64,000 nucleotides of DNA from Streptomyces netropsis (GTDB taxonomy: Bacteria > Actinomycetota > Actinomycetes > Streptomycetales > Streptomycetaceae), in assembly GCF_014203545.1 (NCBI RefSeq), contig NZ_JACHJG010000002.1, forward strand, positions 62,001 to 126,000. The letters run 5' to 3'. The notes under the pieces are model-generated. The model ran no database searches and had not been told where the DNA came from. It worked only from the letters and a program-made list of their open reading frames with translations. This document shows positions 1 through 7,252 of the stretch, piece after piece. Numbering within the stretch: the stretch's first letter is position 1; each line of letters starts with the position of its first letter. The position numbers and the translations under genes are program-made.

Positions 1-1020
1 CCGCCGCCCGCCCAGCCCGCCCCCCTCGCGGCGCGTGGGCTGGCGCGACCCACCACCCGTCAGGCGTTCCAGGCCACCTTCGCCTGCGGTGTCGCCCTCG
101 CCGTCGGGCAGCTCGTCTCCGACGAGCGCTGGTACTGGGCCGTCGGCACCGCCTGGTGGATCTTCGTCAACACCGCCTCGCGCGGTGAGACCCTCGTCCG
201 TGGCTTCCGCCGCGTCGTCGGCACCGTGACCGGGATCGTCGTCGGGCTCCTCGTGGCCGTGCCGCTGCACGGCGCGCCCGCGCCCACCGCGGTGCTCGTC
301 GCCGTCTGCGTCTTCGGCATCTTCTACACCGCCGCGCCGTCCTACAGCTGGATGATGTTCTTCGTGACCGTCATGGCCGGGCTGCTCTACGGACTCCTGG
401 GCGTGCTCCACCCGGGGCTGCTGGCGCTGCGCTTCGAGCAGACGGCCGTCGGCGCCCTCGGCGCGGCCCTCGCCGTCGCCGTCGTCCTGCCCGTCACCAC
501 GCACGCCGCCACCGACGCCTGGATCCAGCGCGCCCTGCTGGCCGTACGGCACTGCACCGCGGAGTCGGCCCGCCGACTCGCCGGTGACGAGTCCGCCGAC
601 CCCACTCCGCACGTCGCCGAGCTGGAGCTGCTCCTCGGCAAGGTGCGCGTCTCCCTCGCGCCGCTGCTGCACCCGCTCAGCCCGCTGCGGGCGCGCAAGG
701 CCCGGGCCCGGGAGGTCATGGTCTTCCTCGACGACTGCGCCCGTCAGGCGCGGGGCCTGGCGGCGGTCGCCGCCGACCCCGCCGCCTCGCACGACGCCCG
801 GCTGACCGCGGCCTGCCAGCGGGTCGAGACCGCGCTGTACGCCCTGGTCGCGCCCGGCGGGGGCGGCGCACCCGTGGCCGCCGCCGCGTTCGACGCCGTT
901 CCGCACCACCACCCCGGCGCCGAGCGCGCCCTCGCCCACCTGCACGACCTGGAAGCGACGCTCATCTCGCTCGCCGCGCCCCTGCGCAGCAACCCGCGCG
1001 GCGTCTTCGCCGAAGCCTGA
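1..1020 (+). CDS. FUSC family membrane protein (C-terminal part, 5' end outside window)
   Basis: The reading frame is already open at base 1, so the start lies upstream. The visible 339 residues show four or five hydrophobic segments in the first half, including one around FGIFYTAA and one rich in Trp/Phe (WMMFFVTVMAG), then a charged, soluble tail of about 160 residues. This layout, with the RGETLVRGFRRVVGT loop before a transmembrane helix, matches the FUSC (fusaric acid resistance/aromatic acid exporter-like) family of inner membrane proteins. The substrate is unknown. The gene ends in TGA and a 23-bp perfect hairpin follows 9 bases later, so it is transcribed separately from the next gene. 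Confidence 0.8.
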   Translation, partial: PPPAQPAPLAARGLARPTTRQAFQATFACGVALAVGQLVSDERWYWAVGTAWWIFVNTASRGETLVRGFRRVVGTVTGIVVGLLVAVPLHGAPAPTAVLVAVCVFGIFYTAAPSYSWMMFFVTVMAGLLYGLLGVLHPGLLALRFEQTAVGALGAALAVAVVLPVTTHAATDAWIQRALLAVRHCTAESARRLAGDESADPTPHVAELELLLGKVRVSLAPLLHPLSPLRARKARAREVMVFLDDCARQARGLAAVAADPAASHDARLTAACQRVETALYALVAPGGGGAPVAAAAFDAVPHHHPGAERALAHLHDLEATLISLAAPLRSNPRGVFAEA

Positions 1021-1029
1021 GCCGCGATG

Positions 1030-1081
1030 CCGGGGCACCGACAGCGGCCGGGACGCGCCCCGGCCGCTGTCGGTGCCCCGG
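1030..1081 (+). terminator. Strong intrinsic terminator hairpin
   Basis: Arms at 1030-1052 and 1059-1081 are perfect 23-bp inverted repeats around a 6-base loop (ACGCGC). It sits directly after the FUSC stop codon. No U-tract follows, which is usual for Streptomyces terminators. Confidence 0.85.
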
Positions 1082-1123
1082 TGTAGCGTCGGGCGGACAG
1101 TGGCTCGACGGGGAGGCGGCGCG

Positions 1124-2203
1124 GTGGCCGGTACGGGACAGCAGGGGCGTCGGCGGGGGCAGCGGGCGTACATCGGATCGTTCACGCAGGCGGGCGGGCG
1201 CGGCCTCACGGTCGCGGACGTCGACACCGCCACAGGCACGCTGACGCCCGTCTACGCCACCGACGCCGTGGCGAACCCGTCCTTCCTCGCGCTCTCGCCC
1301 GCCGCCGACGTGCTGTACGCGGTGAGCGAGACCGCGGAGGGAGCCGCCGTCGCCTTCTCCCTCGTCGATCGGGCCCGGCCCGAGCCGCTCGGCGCGCCCG
1401 TCCCCGTCCGTGGCGCCTCCCCCACGCACCTCGCGCCCGCCGGAGCGCATCTGCTCACCGCCAACTACGGTTCGGGCAGCGTCAGCGCCCTGCCGGTGCG
1501 TGCCGACGGCGGCCTCGAGGCACCCTCGGTCGTCCTGCCGCACCGGGGAGGCGGTCCCGTGGCGGAGCGGCAGGAGGGCCCGCACGCACACGCCGTGGTG
1601 CCCGACCCGTCCGGACGCTGGGTGCTCGCCGTCGACCTCGGCACGGACTCCGTGTGGACCTACGCCCTCGACCCGGCGACGGGTGTCCCGAGGCCCCACG
1701 GCGAGACACCGCTCCGCCCCGGGACCGGCCCCCGGCATCTCGTCTTCCACCCGCGCGGTGACCGCGCCTACGTCCTCAACGAGCTGGAGTCGACCGTCAC
1801 GGTCTGCCGCTGGGACGCGTCGGCCGGGGCCCTGAAGCCGGTCGGTGAGACACCTGTCGTCCCTGGCGAGCGCCCGGGTGGCAACGCGGCGGTACCCAAT
1901 TTCCCCTCGGCGCCCGTGGTCTCGCCCGACGGCCGGTTCCTGTGGGTCGCGAACCGCGGACACGACACCATCGCCACGCTGGCCCTCGACGCCTCGGGTG
2001 ACGCCCTCGACTTCCGCGCCGCAGTCGACTGCGGCGGCCACTGGCCGCGTGATCTGTCGGCGCACCCGGGCGGGCACCTGCTGTACGCCGCCAACGAGCG
2101 CTCCGGCGATGTCACCTGGTTCACCGTCGAGCCCGACACCGGCCTGCCGCGCCGCGCGGGGTCGATCGAGATGCCCGCCGCGTCCTGCGTGGTCTTTGCC
2201 TGA
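1124..2203 (+). CDS. Lactonase family beta-propeller protein (6-phosphogluconolactonase-like)
   Basis: The protein has 359 residues. It starts YIGSFTQAGGRGL and shows repeated propeller-blade phrases such as YAVSETAEGAAVAF, LTANYGSGSVSALPV, HAVVPDPSGRWVLAVDLG and WVANRGHDTIATL, the pattern of the seven-bladed PF10282 lactonase family. Members hydrolyse sugar lactones such as 6-phosphogluconolactone; for this one the substrate is not shown. I chose GTG at 1124 because GGGAGG (1111-1116) precedes it by 7 bases. In-frame starts further up (1100, 1073) have no such site, and 1073 lies inside the terminator hairpin. There is no signal peptide. It stands alone, closed by hairpins on both sides. Confidence 0.82.
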   Translation: MAGTGQQGRRRGQRAYIGSFTQAGGRGLTVADVDTATGTLTPVYATDAVANPSFLALSPAADVLYAVSETAEGAAVAFSLVDRARPEPLGAPVPVRGASPTHLAPAGAHLLTANYGSGSVSALPVRADGGLEAPSVVLPHRGGGPVAERQEGPHAHAVVPDPSGRWVLAVDLGTDSVWTYALDPATGVPRPHGETPLRPGTGPRHLVFHPRGDRAYVLNELESTVTVCRWDASAGALKPVGETPVVPGERPGGNAAVPNFPSAPVVSPDGRFLWVANRGHDTIATLALDASGDALDFRAAVDCGGHWPRDLSAHPGGHLLYAANERSGDVTWFTVEPDTGLPRRAGSIEMPAASCVVFA

Positions 2204-2218
2204 AGCGAAAGAACGGCC

Positions 2219-2328
2219 GGCCCCGCAGGCGGGGCCGCATGGCCGGTTCCGATCGATCGGAACCGGAACCAGCAGGCCGGAAGCGATCAGGCCCGTAAAC
2301 GACCGGAGGGGCCCCTGAGGGCCCCTCC
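2219..2328. terminator. Cluster of three hairpins between convergent genes
   Basis: Three inverted repeats follow each other between the lactonase (+) and the CbiX-like gene (-): 2219-2236 (8-bp arms), 2245-2264 (20-base palindrome centred on GATCGATC), and 2305-2328 (GGAGGGGCCC against GGGCCCCTCC-type arms). They probably end transcription from both sides. Confidence 0.7.
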
Positions 2329-2365
2329 GAACAGCGAGGCGTCCGTCCGGACGCCCGAACGAGTA

Positions 2366-3310
2366 TCAGCGGACGGGCGCGCCCTGAAGGGACGCCTCGG
2401 GCGCGATGCCCAGCGCGGCCGCGTACTTGGCCAGGGCCAGCTTGCCGATCGCCGGGTAGGCGCCCAGCGGCTCGGCCGCCGCGCAGCCCGCCTCCTGAGC
2501 GGCCACGGCCGGGAGGGTCTCGGCCACCTCGGGACCGATCAGGCAGGGCGCCAGCGCCAGGTTCCGGGAACCGGAGCCACGCAGTCGCTCGGCGGTACGG
2601 GCGATCGCGCCCTCCTCGTCCAGCGCGGCGGCCATCACCGGGACGGCGAGACGTGCGGAGAGCAGCATGCCGGTGATGCCCGCGGCCTGCACGGCTTCCT
2701 CGCCACCGATCGTGGCCAGAATGATGCCGTCCGCGGCCGTTGCAACTGTGAACAGTCGTGCGCGGTCGGCGCGGGCCAGGCCGGCCTCGGAGAGGCGCAC
2801 GTGCAGTGCTTCGGCGAGCAGCGGGTGCGGGCCGAGCGCGTCGGTCAGCTCGACGACGGAGCCGCTGCTCATGACGGACTGGCGTATGCGGCGCAGCAGG
2901 GCGCTGTCGGGTCCTGCGAGCAGCGGCACGACGGCGGCGGCGGGCCCTGCGGCCCACACGTCGGCGTTCTCGTCCGCGGCGGCCTCTTCACGGGCTTCGC
3001 TCGCGCGAGCGGCGTGCTGGGCCGTGGCGTAGCCGAGGACGGCGTCCAGGGAGGGATAGCCCTCGCTGCCGCCGTCGGCGTCCACGTAGCCGATGCGCGC
3101 GTCGAGCCCCGGGAGCTCGGCGCGCGCGATGCTGAGGATCTCCTCGGCGAGGAGGCGCGTGGCGGGGTCGGGTGTCCCGGGTACGGCGAGGACCAGCGGG
3201 GGCGCACCCGCTGGAGCAGCCGCGGGCTCCGGCCGCCGGTGCCGTCCAGGCTGGCGGGGACGCGGCATTCGTACAGGTAGGCCGGACACGGGCCCTGTGG
3301 GGGAGCTCAT
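2366..3310 (-). CDS. CbiX-like sirohydrochlorin chelatase family protein
   Basis: The 314-residue protein begins MSSPTGPVSGLPVRMPRPRQ. After a proline/arginine-rich leader, from about residue 38, it has the two-domain chelatase fold of the CbiX/SirB family, which inserts cobalt or iron into sirohydrochlorin. Supporting blocks are LARADRARLFTVATAADG, GPHPLLAEALHVRL and CLIGPEVAETL. The N-terminal metal-binding histidine of the family (usual AHGSRDP-type block) is replaced by AVPGTPDPATR. Only the second-domain histidines are present, so true chelatase activity is uncertain. Start ATG 3310 is chosen because the conserved MPRPRQPGR leader follows it. It is convergent with the lactonase. Confidence 0.7.
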   Translation of the reverse strand: MSSPTGPVSGLPVRMPRPRQPGRHRRPEPAAAPAGAPPLVLAVPGTPDPATRLLAEEILSIARAELPGLDARIGYVDADGGSEGYPSLDAVLGYATAQHAARASEAREEAAADENADVWAAGPAAAVVPLLAGPDSALLRRIRQSVMSSGSVVELTDALGPHPLLAEALHVRLSEAGLARADRARLFTVATAADGIILATIGGEEAVQAAGITGMLLSARLAVPVMAAALDEEGAIARTAERLRGSGSRNLALAPCLIGPEVAETLPAVAAQEAGCAAAEPLGAYPAIGKLALAKYAAALGIAPEASLQGAPVR

Positions 3311-3416
3311 GGCGCCGCATGTTAGTCGTTCGGAGGACTGGGCCGTTCGGGTGGGGGCAACTAGGTGACGTCTGTCCGGATTTATTCGGTGGTTCATACG
3401 ATCAGTGGAGATGTGT

Positions 3417-4502
3417 TCAGCAAATGATCCGTAGTAATCCGGCTTCGGTGGGTAGTCGCAATTTGTCCGTCGCCAGTGCCGCTGCCACGAGCGACGCCCC
3501 GCTCAGTGGGTCGCCCGCAGCGGCGATCAGGTGCGCATGAGGGAGTTGCAATTGCAACTCTCGATGGAGTGGCGTCAGGAGCGGTTCGCCCATACGGAGC
3601 AGTCCGCCGGTGAGGGCCACCAGCCGGGTCCGGCCGGGGGGAAGCGTCGGATATGTAGGCCGCCTCGGATGTGTCGGATGTGCCGGCCGTGATTCCCGGT
3701 CCGGGCGTGGGCACACCGCCGCCGCTGCCCCGGCGATATGGCGGGCGGCCTCGCGGAGAATGCGGGAGGCGACCGGGTCGGTCCCGGCGCACCGGCCGAC
3801 CTCGGGTGCGAACGACGCCAGCAGCGCGGGCCGGTCCGCGCGCGGGTACAGCTTTCCCGGCAGTTCCGGCGCGGGGCCGAGCAGGGCCTCCAGCCGGGCG
3901 AGCAGGGCGGGTGAGGCGCCCTCACGGCCGTCGTACGCGCGCATCGCCGCCTCGAGCCCGGCGCGGCCGATCCAGGCTCCGCTGCCGCAGTCGCCGAGGA
4001 GATGGCCCCAGCCGTCCGCGCGCCGCCAGCCGCCTTCCGGGGTCAGGTCGGTGCCGAGCGCCACCAGTCCGGTGCCGACGGCGACGACCGCGCCCGGTCG
4101 CTGCCCCAACGCGCCCGCGTACGCGGTCACCGCGTCCGATGCCAGGGCCAGCCGACGTGCTCCGAGTGCGTCGCGCAGCGCGTCGGGCAGCACGGCACGG
4201 AGATCGTCGCCGAGCGTGGCCATGCCGGAGGCGCCCACGCAGACGGCCTCGCAGAGCTCCGCGCCCGCCTCGCGCAGGAGACGTGCGGCGGCGGGCAGCA
4301 CCCGGTCGAGGAGGCTTTGCGCGTCGATACCCCGCTCGCCCATGACGGCGGGGTCCGGGGAGGACCAGGTGAGAGCCGGGCCCTCACCCCGGACGGGTGT
4401 GAGGGCGATCCTGACGCCCGAGCCGCCCGAGTCGACCCCCAGGACGTGGGAGTGACCGTGCCGCGTACGGTCGGCCGGGGGGTTCCCGGGCGTGACGTCC
4501 AC
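3417..4502 (-). CDS. BadF/BadG-type ATPase, probable N-acetylglucosamine kinase
   Basis: The 361-residue protein carries the sugar kinase/Hsp70-like ATPase folds: phosphate-1 loop VLGVDSGGSGVR near residue 22, CVGASGMATLGDDL, ASDAVTAYAGAL (catalytic-base region), VVAVGTGLVALG, GWGHLLGDCGSGAWIG and ALTGGLL. This is the pattern of the N-acetylglucosamine kinase branch of PF01869. A proline/threonine/histidine-rich stretch (about residues 280-305, reading AHPTHPRRPTYPT) interrupts the domain and looks like a lineage-specific insertion. The start is GTG 4502, four bases after the stop of a small ORF, so translation may be coupled. It reads in one direction with ung. Confidence 0.75.
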   Translation of the reverse strand: MDVTPGNPPADRTRHGHSHVLGVDSGGSGVRIALTPVRGEGPALTWSSPDPAVMGERGIDAQSLLDRVLPAAARLLREAGAELCEAVCVGASGMATLGDDLRAVLPDALRDALGARRLALASDAVTAYAGALGQRPGAVVAVGTGLVALGTDLTPEGGWRRADGWGHLLGDCGSGAWIGRAGLEAAMRAYDGREGASPALLARLEALLGPAPELPGKLYPRADRPALLASFAPEVGRCAGTDPVASRILREAARHIAGAAAAVCPRPDRESRPAHPTHPRRPTYPTLPPGRTRLVALTGGLLRMGEPLLTPLHRELQLQLPHAHLIAAAGDPLSGASLVAAALATDKLRLPTEAGLLRIIC

Positions 4503-4506
4503 GGGA

Positions 4507-4674
4507 TCAGCCGGAGCCGCGCACGGCGCGCTCGCTCGTCGAGGCGCCGGTGGGCGCCGCGTGCGCGCCCGCCAGGACGGCGCTCGCGCCCGGCAGCGGC
4601 GCCGTCCTGGCGCGCGTCCGCCGTCGGTCGCCCGCCCGACGCGGGCCGTCCGAGACGTCCGTTGCGGTGGTCAT
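4507..4674 (-). CDS. Small hypothetical ORF between ung and the kinase
   Basis: A 55-residue frame begins MTTATDVSDGPRRAGDRR and ends with a TGA four bases before the kinase start. Only about 3 of its 54 sense codons end in A or T, which is the codon pattern of real genes here. The ribosome site (AAGGTG) is weak. The product is Arg/Ala-rich, has no membrane segment and I recognise no family. It could be a small protein or a translational coupler for the kinase, or simply a high-GC frame without function. Confidence 0.35.
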   Translation of the reverse strand: MTTATDVSDGPRRAGDRRRTRARTAPLPGASAVLAGAHAAPTGASTSERAVRGSG

Positions 4675-4697
4675 GGCGGGCACCTTACCGCCCAAGA

Positions 4698-5375
4698 TCA
4701 CGGAAGCTGCCAGTTGACGGGAGCCGATCCCTGCTGGGCGAGAAGGTCGTTGGCCCGGCTGAACGGCCGGGAGCCGAAGAAACCGCGATCGGCGGACATG
4801 GGGGAGGGGTGAGCGGACTCGACGCACGGCACCCCGCCGAGCAGCGGACGCAGATTGCGGGCGTCGCGGCCCCACAGGATCGCCACCATCGGCCGACCGC
4901 GCGCGACCAGCGCGCGGATCGCCTGCTCGGTGACCTCTTCCCAGCCCTTGCCCCGGTGCGCGGCGGGCTTGCGCGGGGCCGTGGTCAGTGCCCTGTTGAG
5001 CAGCAGGACGCCCTGCTGCGTCCAGGGGGTCAGATCGCCGTTGGACGGCCGGGGCAGCCCGAGGTCGGTGTGCATCTCGCGGAAGATGTTCTCCAGGCTG
5101 CCGGGCAGCGGCCGCACCTCGGGCGCGACGGAGAAGCTCAGTCCCACGGCATGGCCGGGCGTCGGGTACGGGTCCTGACCCACGATCAGGACCCGTATGT
5201 CGTCGAACGGCTGCTGGAACGCACGCAGCACATTCGCACCCGAGGGCAGATAGGTCCGGCCTGCCGCGATCTCGGCGCGCAGGAAGTCGCCCATCGCGGT
5301 GATACGCCCGGCGACCGGCTCAAGTGCCTTGGCCCAGCCCGGTTCGACGATCTCGTTCAATGGTCGTGCAGCCAC
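4698..5375 (-). CDS. ung: Uracil-DNA glycosylase (family 1)
   Basis: The 225-residue protein has the complete family-1 signature. GQDPYP with the water-activating Asp68 is followed by the uracil pocket phrase [17 protein letters not shown] precedes the conserved Asn region, and the DNA-intercalation loop reads [21 protein letters not shown]. It removes uracil from DNA as the first step of base excision repair in the cytosol. The length matches bacterial Ung (about 225). The GTG start at 5375 opens the usual [14 protein letters not shown] beginning. The small ORF and a kinase follow on the same strand, so ung may head a three-gene transcript. Confidence 0.95.
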   Translation of the reverse strand: MAARPLNEIVEPGWAKALEPVAGRITAMGDFLRAEIAAGRTYLPSGANVLRAFQQPFDDIRVLIVGQDPYPTPGHAVGLSFSVAPEVRPLPGSLENIFREMHTDLGLPRPSNGDLTPWTQQGVLLLNRALTTAPRKPAAHRGKGWEEVTEQAIRALVARGRPMVAILWGRDARNLRPLLGGVPCVESAHPSPMSADRGFFGSRPFSRANDLLAQQGSAPVNWQLP

Positions 5376-5602
5376 GGGGCGTCACTCTACTGGCTCAGCC
5401 TGTGCCGGTACGAACGGGAGCGTGATCGCACCCACGAAGCCCGGCGCACGCTCGTGTTGCCCGTGTGGCCGCCGTCGGCGGAGGTCCCGCCGTGCGCGGG
5501 TCTTCCCCCGTGCGGGGCGGGAGCCGGCGGCGGCCGCCGCCGGTGCGGGCAGTTCTGCGGACCCGTACCGGCAGCGGCCCCGGGGAGTGGGATTACCGCA
5601 GG

Positions 5603-6697
5603 TCAGACGGCCCAGCCGTACGGGTCGGGGATGCGTCGGTCGCCGCCCAGTACGGTCGCCGCACGGCGCACCCAGAAGGGGTCGCGCAGCAGCTCACGGG
5701 CCAGCAGCACCGCGTCCGCCTCCCCATTGGCGATGATCTTCTCGGCCTGCTGGGGGTCGGTGATCAGTCCCACCGCCGCGACGGGCAGATCGGTCTCCTC
5801 CTTCACGCGCCGGGCGAACGGCACCTGGTAGCCGGGGCCGACCGGGATGTGCGCACCCGGAGCGATGGCCCCGGTGGAGACGTCCAGCAGGTCGACGCCG
5901 TGGGCGAGGAGCTCCCGTGCGAAGCGCACGGTGTCGTCCCCCGTCCAGCCCTCGCGCTCGTCCTCGGGGTTCTCCGTCAGCCAGTCGGTCGCGGAGACGC
6001 GGAAGAACACGGGCTTGTCCTCGGGCCACACCGCGCGCACCGCGTCCACGACCTCCAGCGCGAACCGGACGCGGTTGTCGAACGAGCCGCCGTACTCGTC
6101 GGTGCGGCGGTTGCTGTGCGGGGAGAGGAACTCGTGGATGAGGTAGCCATGCGCGCCGTGCACCTCGACGACCTCGAAGCCGGCCGCCAGGGCCCGCCGC
6201 GCCGCGTCCGCGAACCGGCCGACGATCTCCTTGATCTGCTCCACCGTCAGTTCCACGGGAACCTGGTGGCCGTCCGCGTACGGCAGCGGGCTCGGGCCGA
6301 CCGCCTGCCAGCTCTCCTCCGGGCTCGCCGGGCCGTCGCCGCGCCACGGACGGTCCGTCGCGGCCTTGCGTCCCGCGTGGGATATCTGGATGCCGGGAAC
6401 GGTGCCCTGCTCCTTGAGGAAGGCCGCCACGCGGCGGAGCGCCTCGGTCTGGGTGTCGTTCCACAGGCCGAGGTCGGCCGGGCTGATCCGGCCCTCGGGG
6501 CTGACCGCGGTGGCCTCGACCAGGATCAGCCCGGTGCCGCCGGCCGCGCGGGCGGCGTAGTGCTGGAAGTGCCAGTCGTTTGCGACACCCGCGTTCGGCC
6601 CGAAGACCTCGGCGGAGTACTGGCACATCGGCGCCATCCAGGCACGGTTGGGGATGGTCAGCGACCGCAGGGTGTAAGGCTCGAACAGGGAACTCAC
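5603..6697 (-). CDS. NADH:flavin oxidoreductase, Old Yellow Enzyme family (YqjM-like)
   Basis: The 364-residue TIM-barrel flavoprotein begins MSSLFEPYTLRSLTIPNRAW. MAPMCQYSAE holds Cys25 and Tyr27, the flavin-tuning pair of the YqjM (thermophilic-like) branch. VEVHGAHGYLIHEFLSPHSN supplies the substrate-binding His pair, and DEYGGSFDNRVRF is the family signature. It should reduce activated C=C bonds of enones, maleimides, nitro compounds or other xenobiotics with NAD(P)H and FMN. GTG 6697 is preceded by AAGGAG. It is divergent from an ArsR-type regulator, with shared operator repeats between them, so it is likely induced by an electrophile sensed by that regulator. Confidence 0.93.
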   Translation of the reverse strand: MSSLFEPYTLRSLTIPNRAWMAPMCQYSAEVFGPNAGVANDWHFQHYAARAAGGTGLILVEATAVSPEGRISPADLGLWNDTQTEALRRVAAFLKEQGTVPGIQISHAGRKAATDRPWRGDGPASPEESWQAVGPSPLPYADGHQVPVELTVEQIKEIVGRFADAARRALAAGFEVVEVHGAHGYLIHEFLSPHSNRRTDEYGGSFDNRVRFALEVVDAVRAVWPEDKPVFFRVSATDWLTENPEDEREGWTGDDTVRFARELLAHGVDLLDVSTGAIAPGAHIPVGPGYQVPFARRVKEETDLPVAAVGLITDPQQAEKIIANGEADAVLLARELLRDPFWVRRAATVLGGDRRIPDPYGWAV

Positions 6698-6852
6698 GAC
6701 AGGCTCCTTCTCGTGATGGGCCGAGGTACGGCTCGTACGCTACCTGTCGTACTACGGGAGATGTCAAACTACGAGATACTTCGAACTACGAGAATCCTCG
6801 TACGACTCTCGTATACTGGGTCCTCGCAGCGCAGCGACCCTGAGGAGCAGCC
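6698..6852. promoter_or_regulatory. Divergent promoter/operator region with CTACGAG repeats
   Basis: The block AACTACGAGA occurs at 6768-6777 and again at 6784-6793, 16 bases apart (about one and a half turns). The second forms a perfect inverted repeat TACGAG-AATC-CTCGTA (6787-6802). A further half site CTCGTA lies at 6809-6814. On the minus strand a perfect -35 TTGACA (6767-6762) points to the flavoenzyme. On the plus strand TATACT (6812-6817) is a good -10 for the regulator. The repeats therefore overlap both promoters, as expected for an autoregulated ArsR/MarR-like repressor. Confidence 0.65.
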
Positions 6853-7218
6853 GTGCAGACGCCGTCCGCAACCGCCTCGACCAGCCGCGTCCTCGAGCAC
6901 CCCGCTCGCGAGGACATCCGGCTCGAGAGCGTGCTGCACGCCCTGTCGGACCCCATGCGCCTGCTGGTCGTACGGTCCCTGGCGGCGGCCGGGACCGAAC
7001 AGTCCTGCTCCGTCCTGGACCTCCCCATCAGCAAGTCGACGACCACCCACCACTTCCGCGTGCTCCGCGAGTGCGGCGTGGTCAGCCAGATCTACCGGGG
7101 CACGGCGAAGATGAACGCCCTGCGCCGGGACGATCTGGAGGCGCTGTTCCCGGGACTCCTCGACAGCGTCCTCACAGCGGCCGACCGGCAGGCCGAGCGC
7201 CCCGGCGAGGACCGCTGA
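6853..7218 (+). CDS. ArsR-family winged-helix transcriptional regulator
   Basis: This is a 121-residue ArsR/SmtB-type helix-turn-helix protein. The dimer/winged-helix core runs from about residue 24 (LESVLHALSDPMRLLVVRSLA) through the recognition helix KSTTTHHFRVLRECGVV to the wing VSQIYRGTAKMNALRRDDL. No cysteine cluster for metals is present, so it more likely senses a small organic or redox signal. The start is GTG 6853 with GAGGAG nine bases away. It is divergent from the Old Yellow Enzyme gene and lies over the repeats at 6768-6814, so it most likely represses both genes. Confidence 0.88.
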   Translation: MQTPSATASTSRVLEHPAREDIRLESVLHALSDPMRLLVVRSLAAAGTEQSCSVLDLPISKSTTTHHFRVLRECGVVSQIYRGTAKMNALRRDDLEALFPGLLDSVLTAADRQAERPGEDR

Positions 7219-7252
7219 GGCGCGACGCCCCCCGGTGACGGGTCCGGCCCGG

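Noticed and set aside
3543..3560. Perfect 18-base palindrome GAGTTGCAATTGCAACTC
   Set aside because: It lies inside the kinase coding region and encodes the Leu-Gln repeat of ELQLQLP; no promoter context supports an operator role, though it cannot be excluded.
4002..7114. Long plus-strand frames opposite ung and the Old Yellow Enzyme
   Set aside because: Antisense shadows of genes with full catalytic motifs; no own ribosome sites or recognisable domains.
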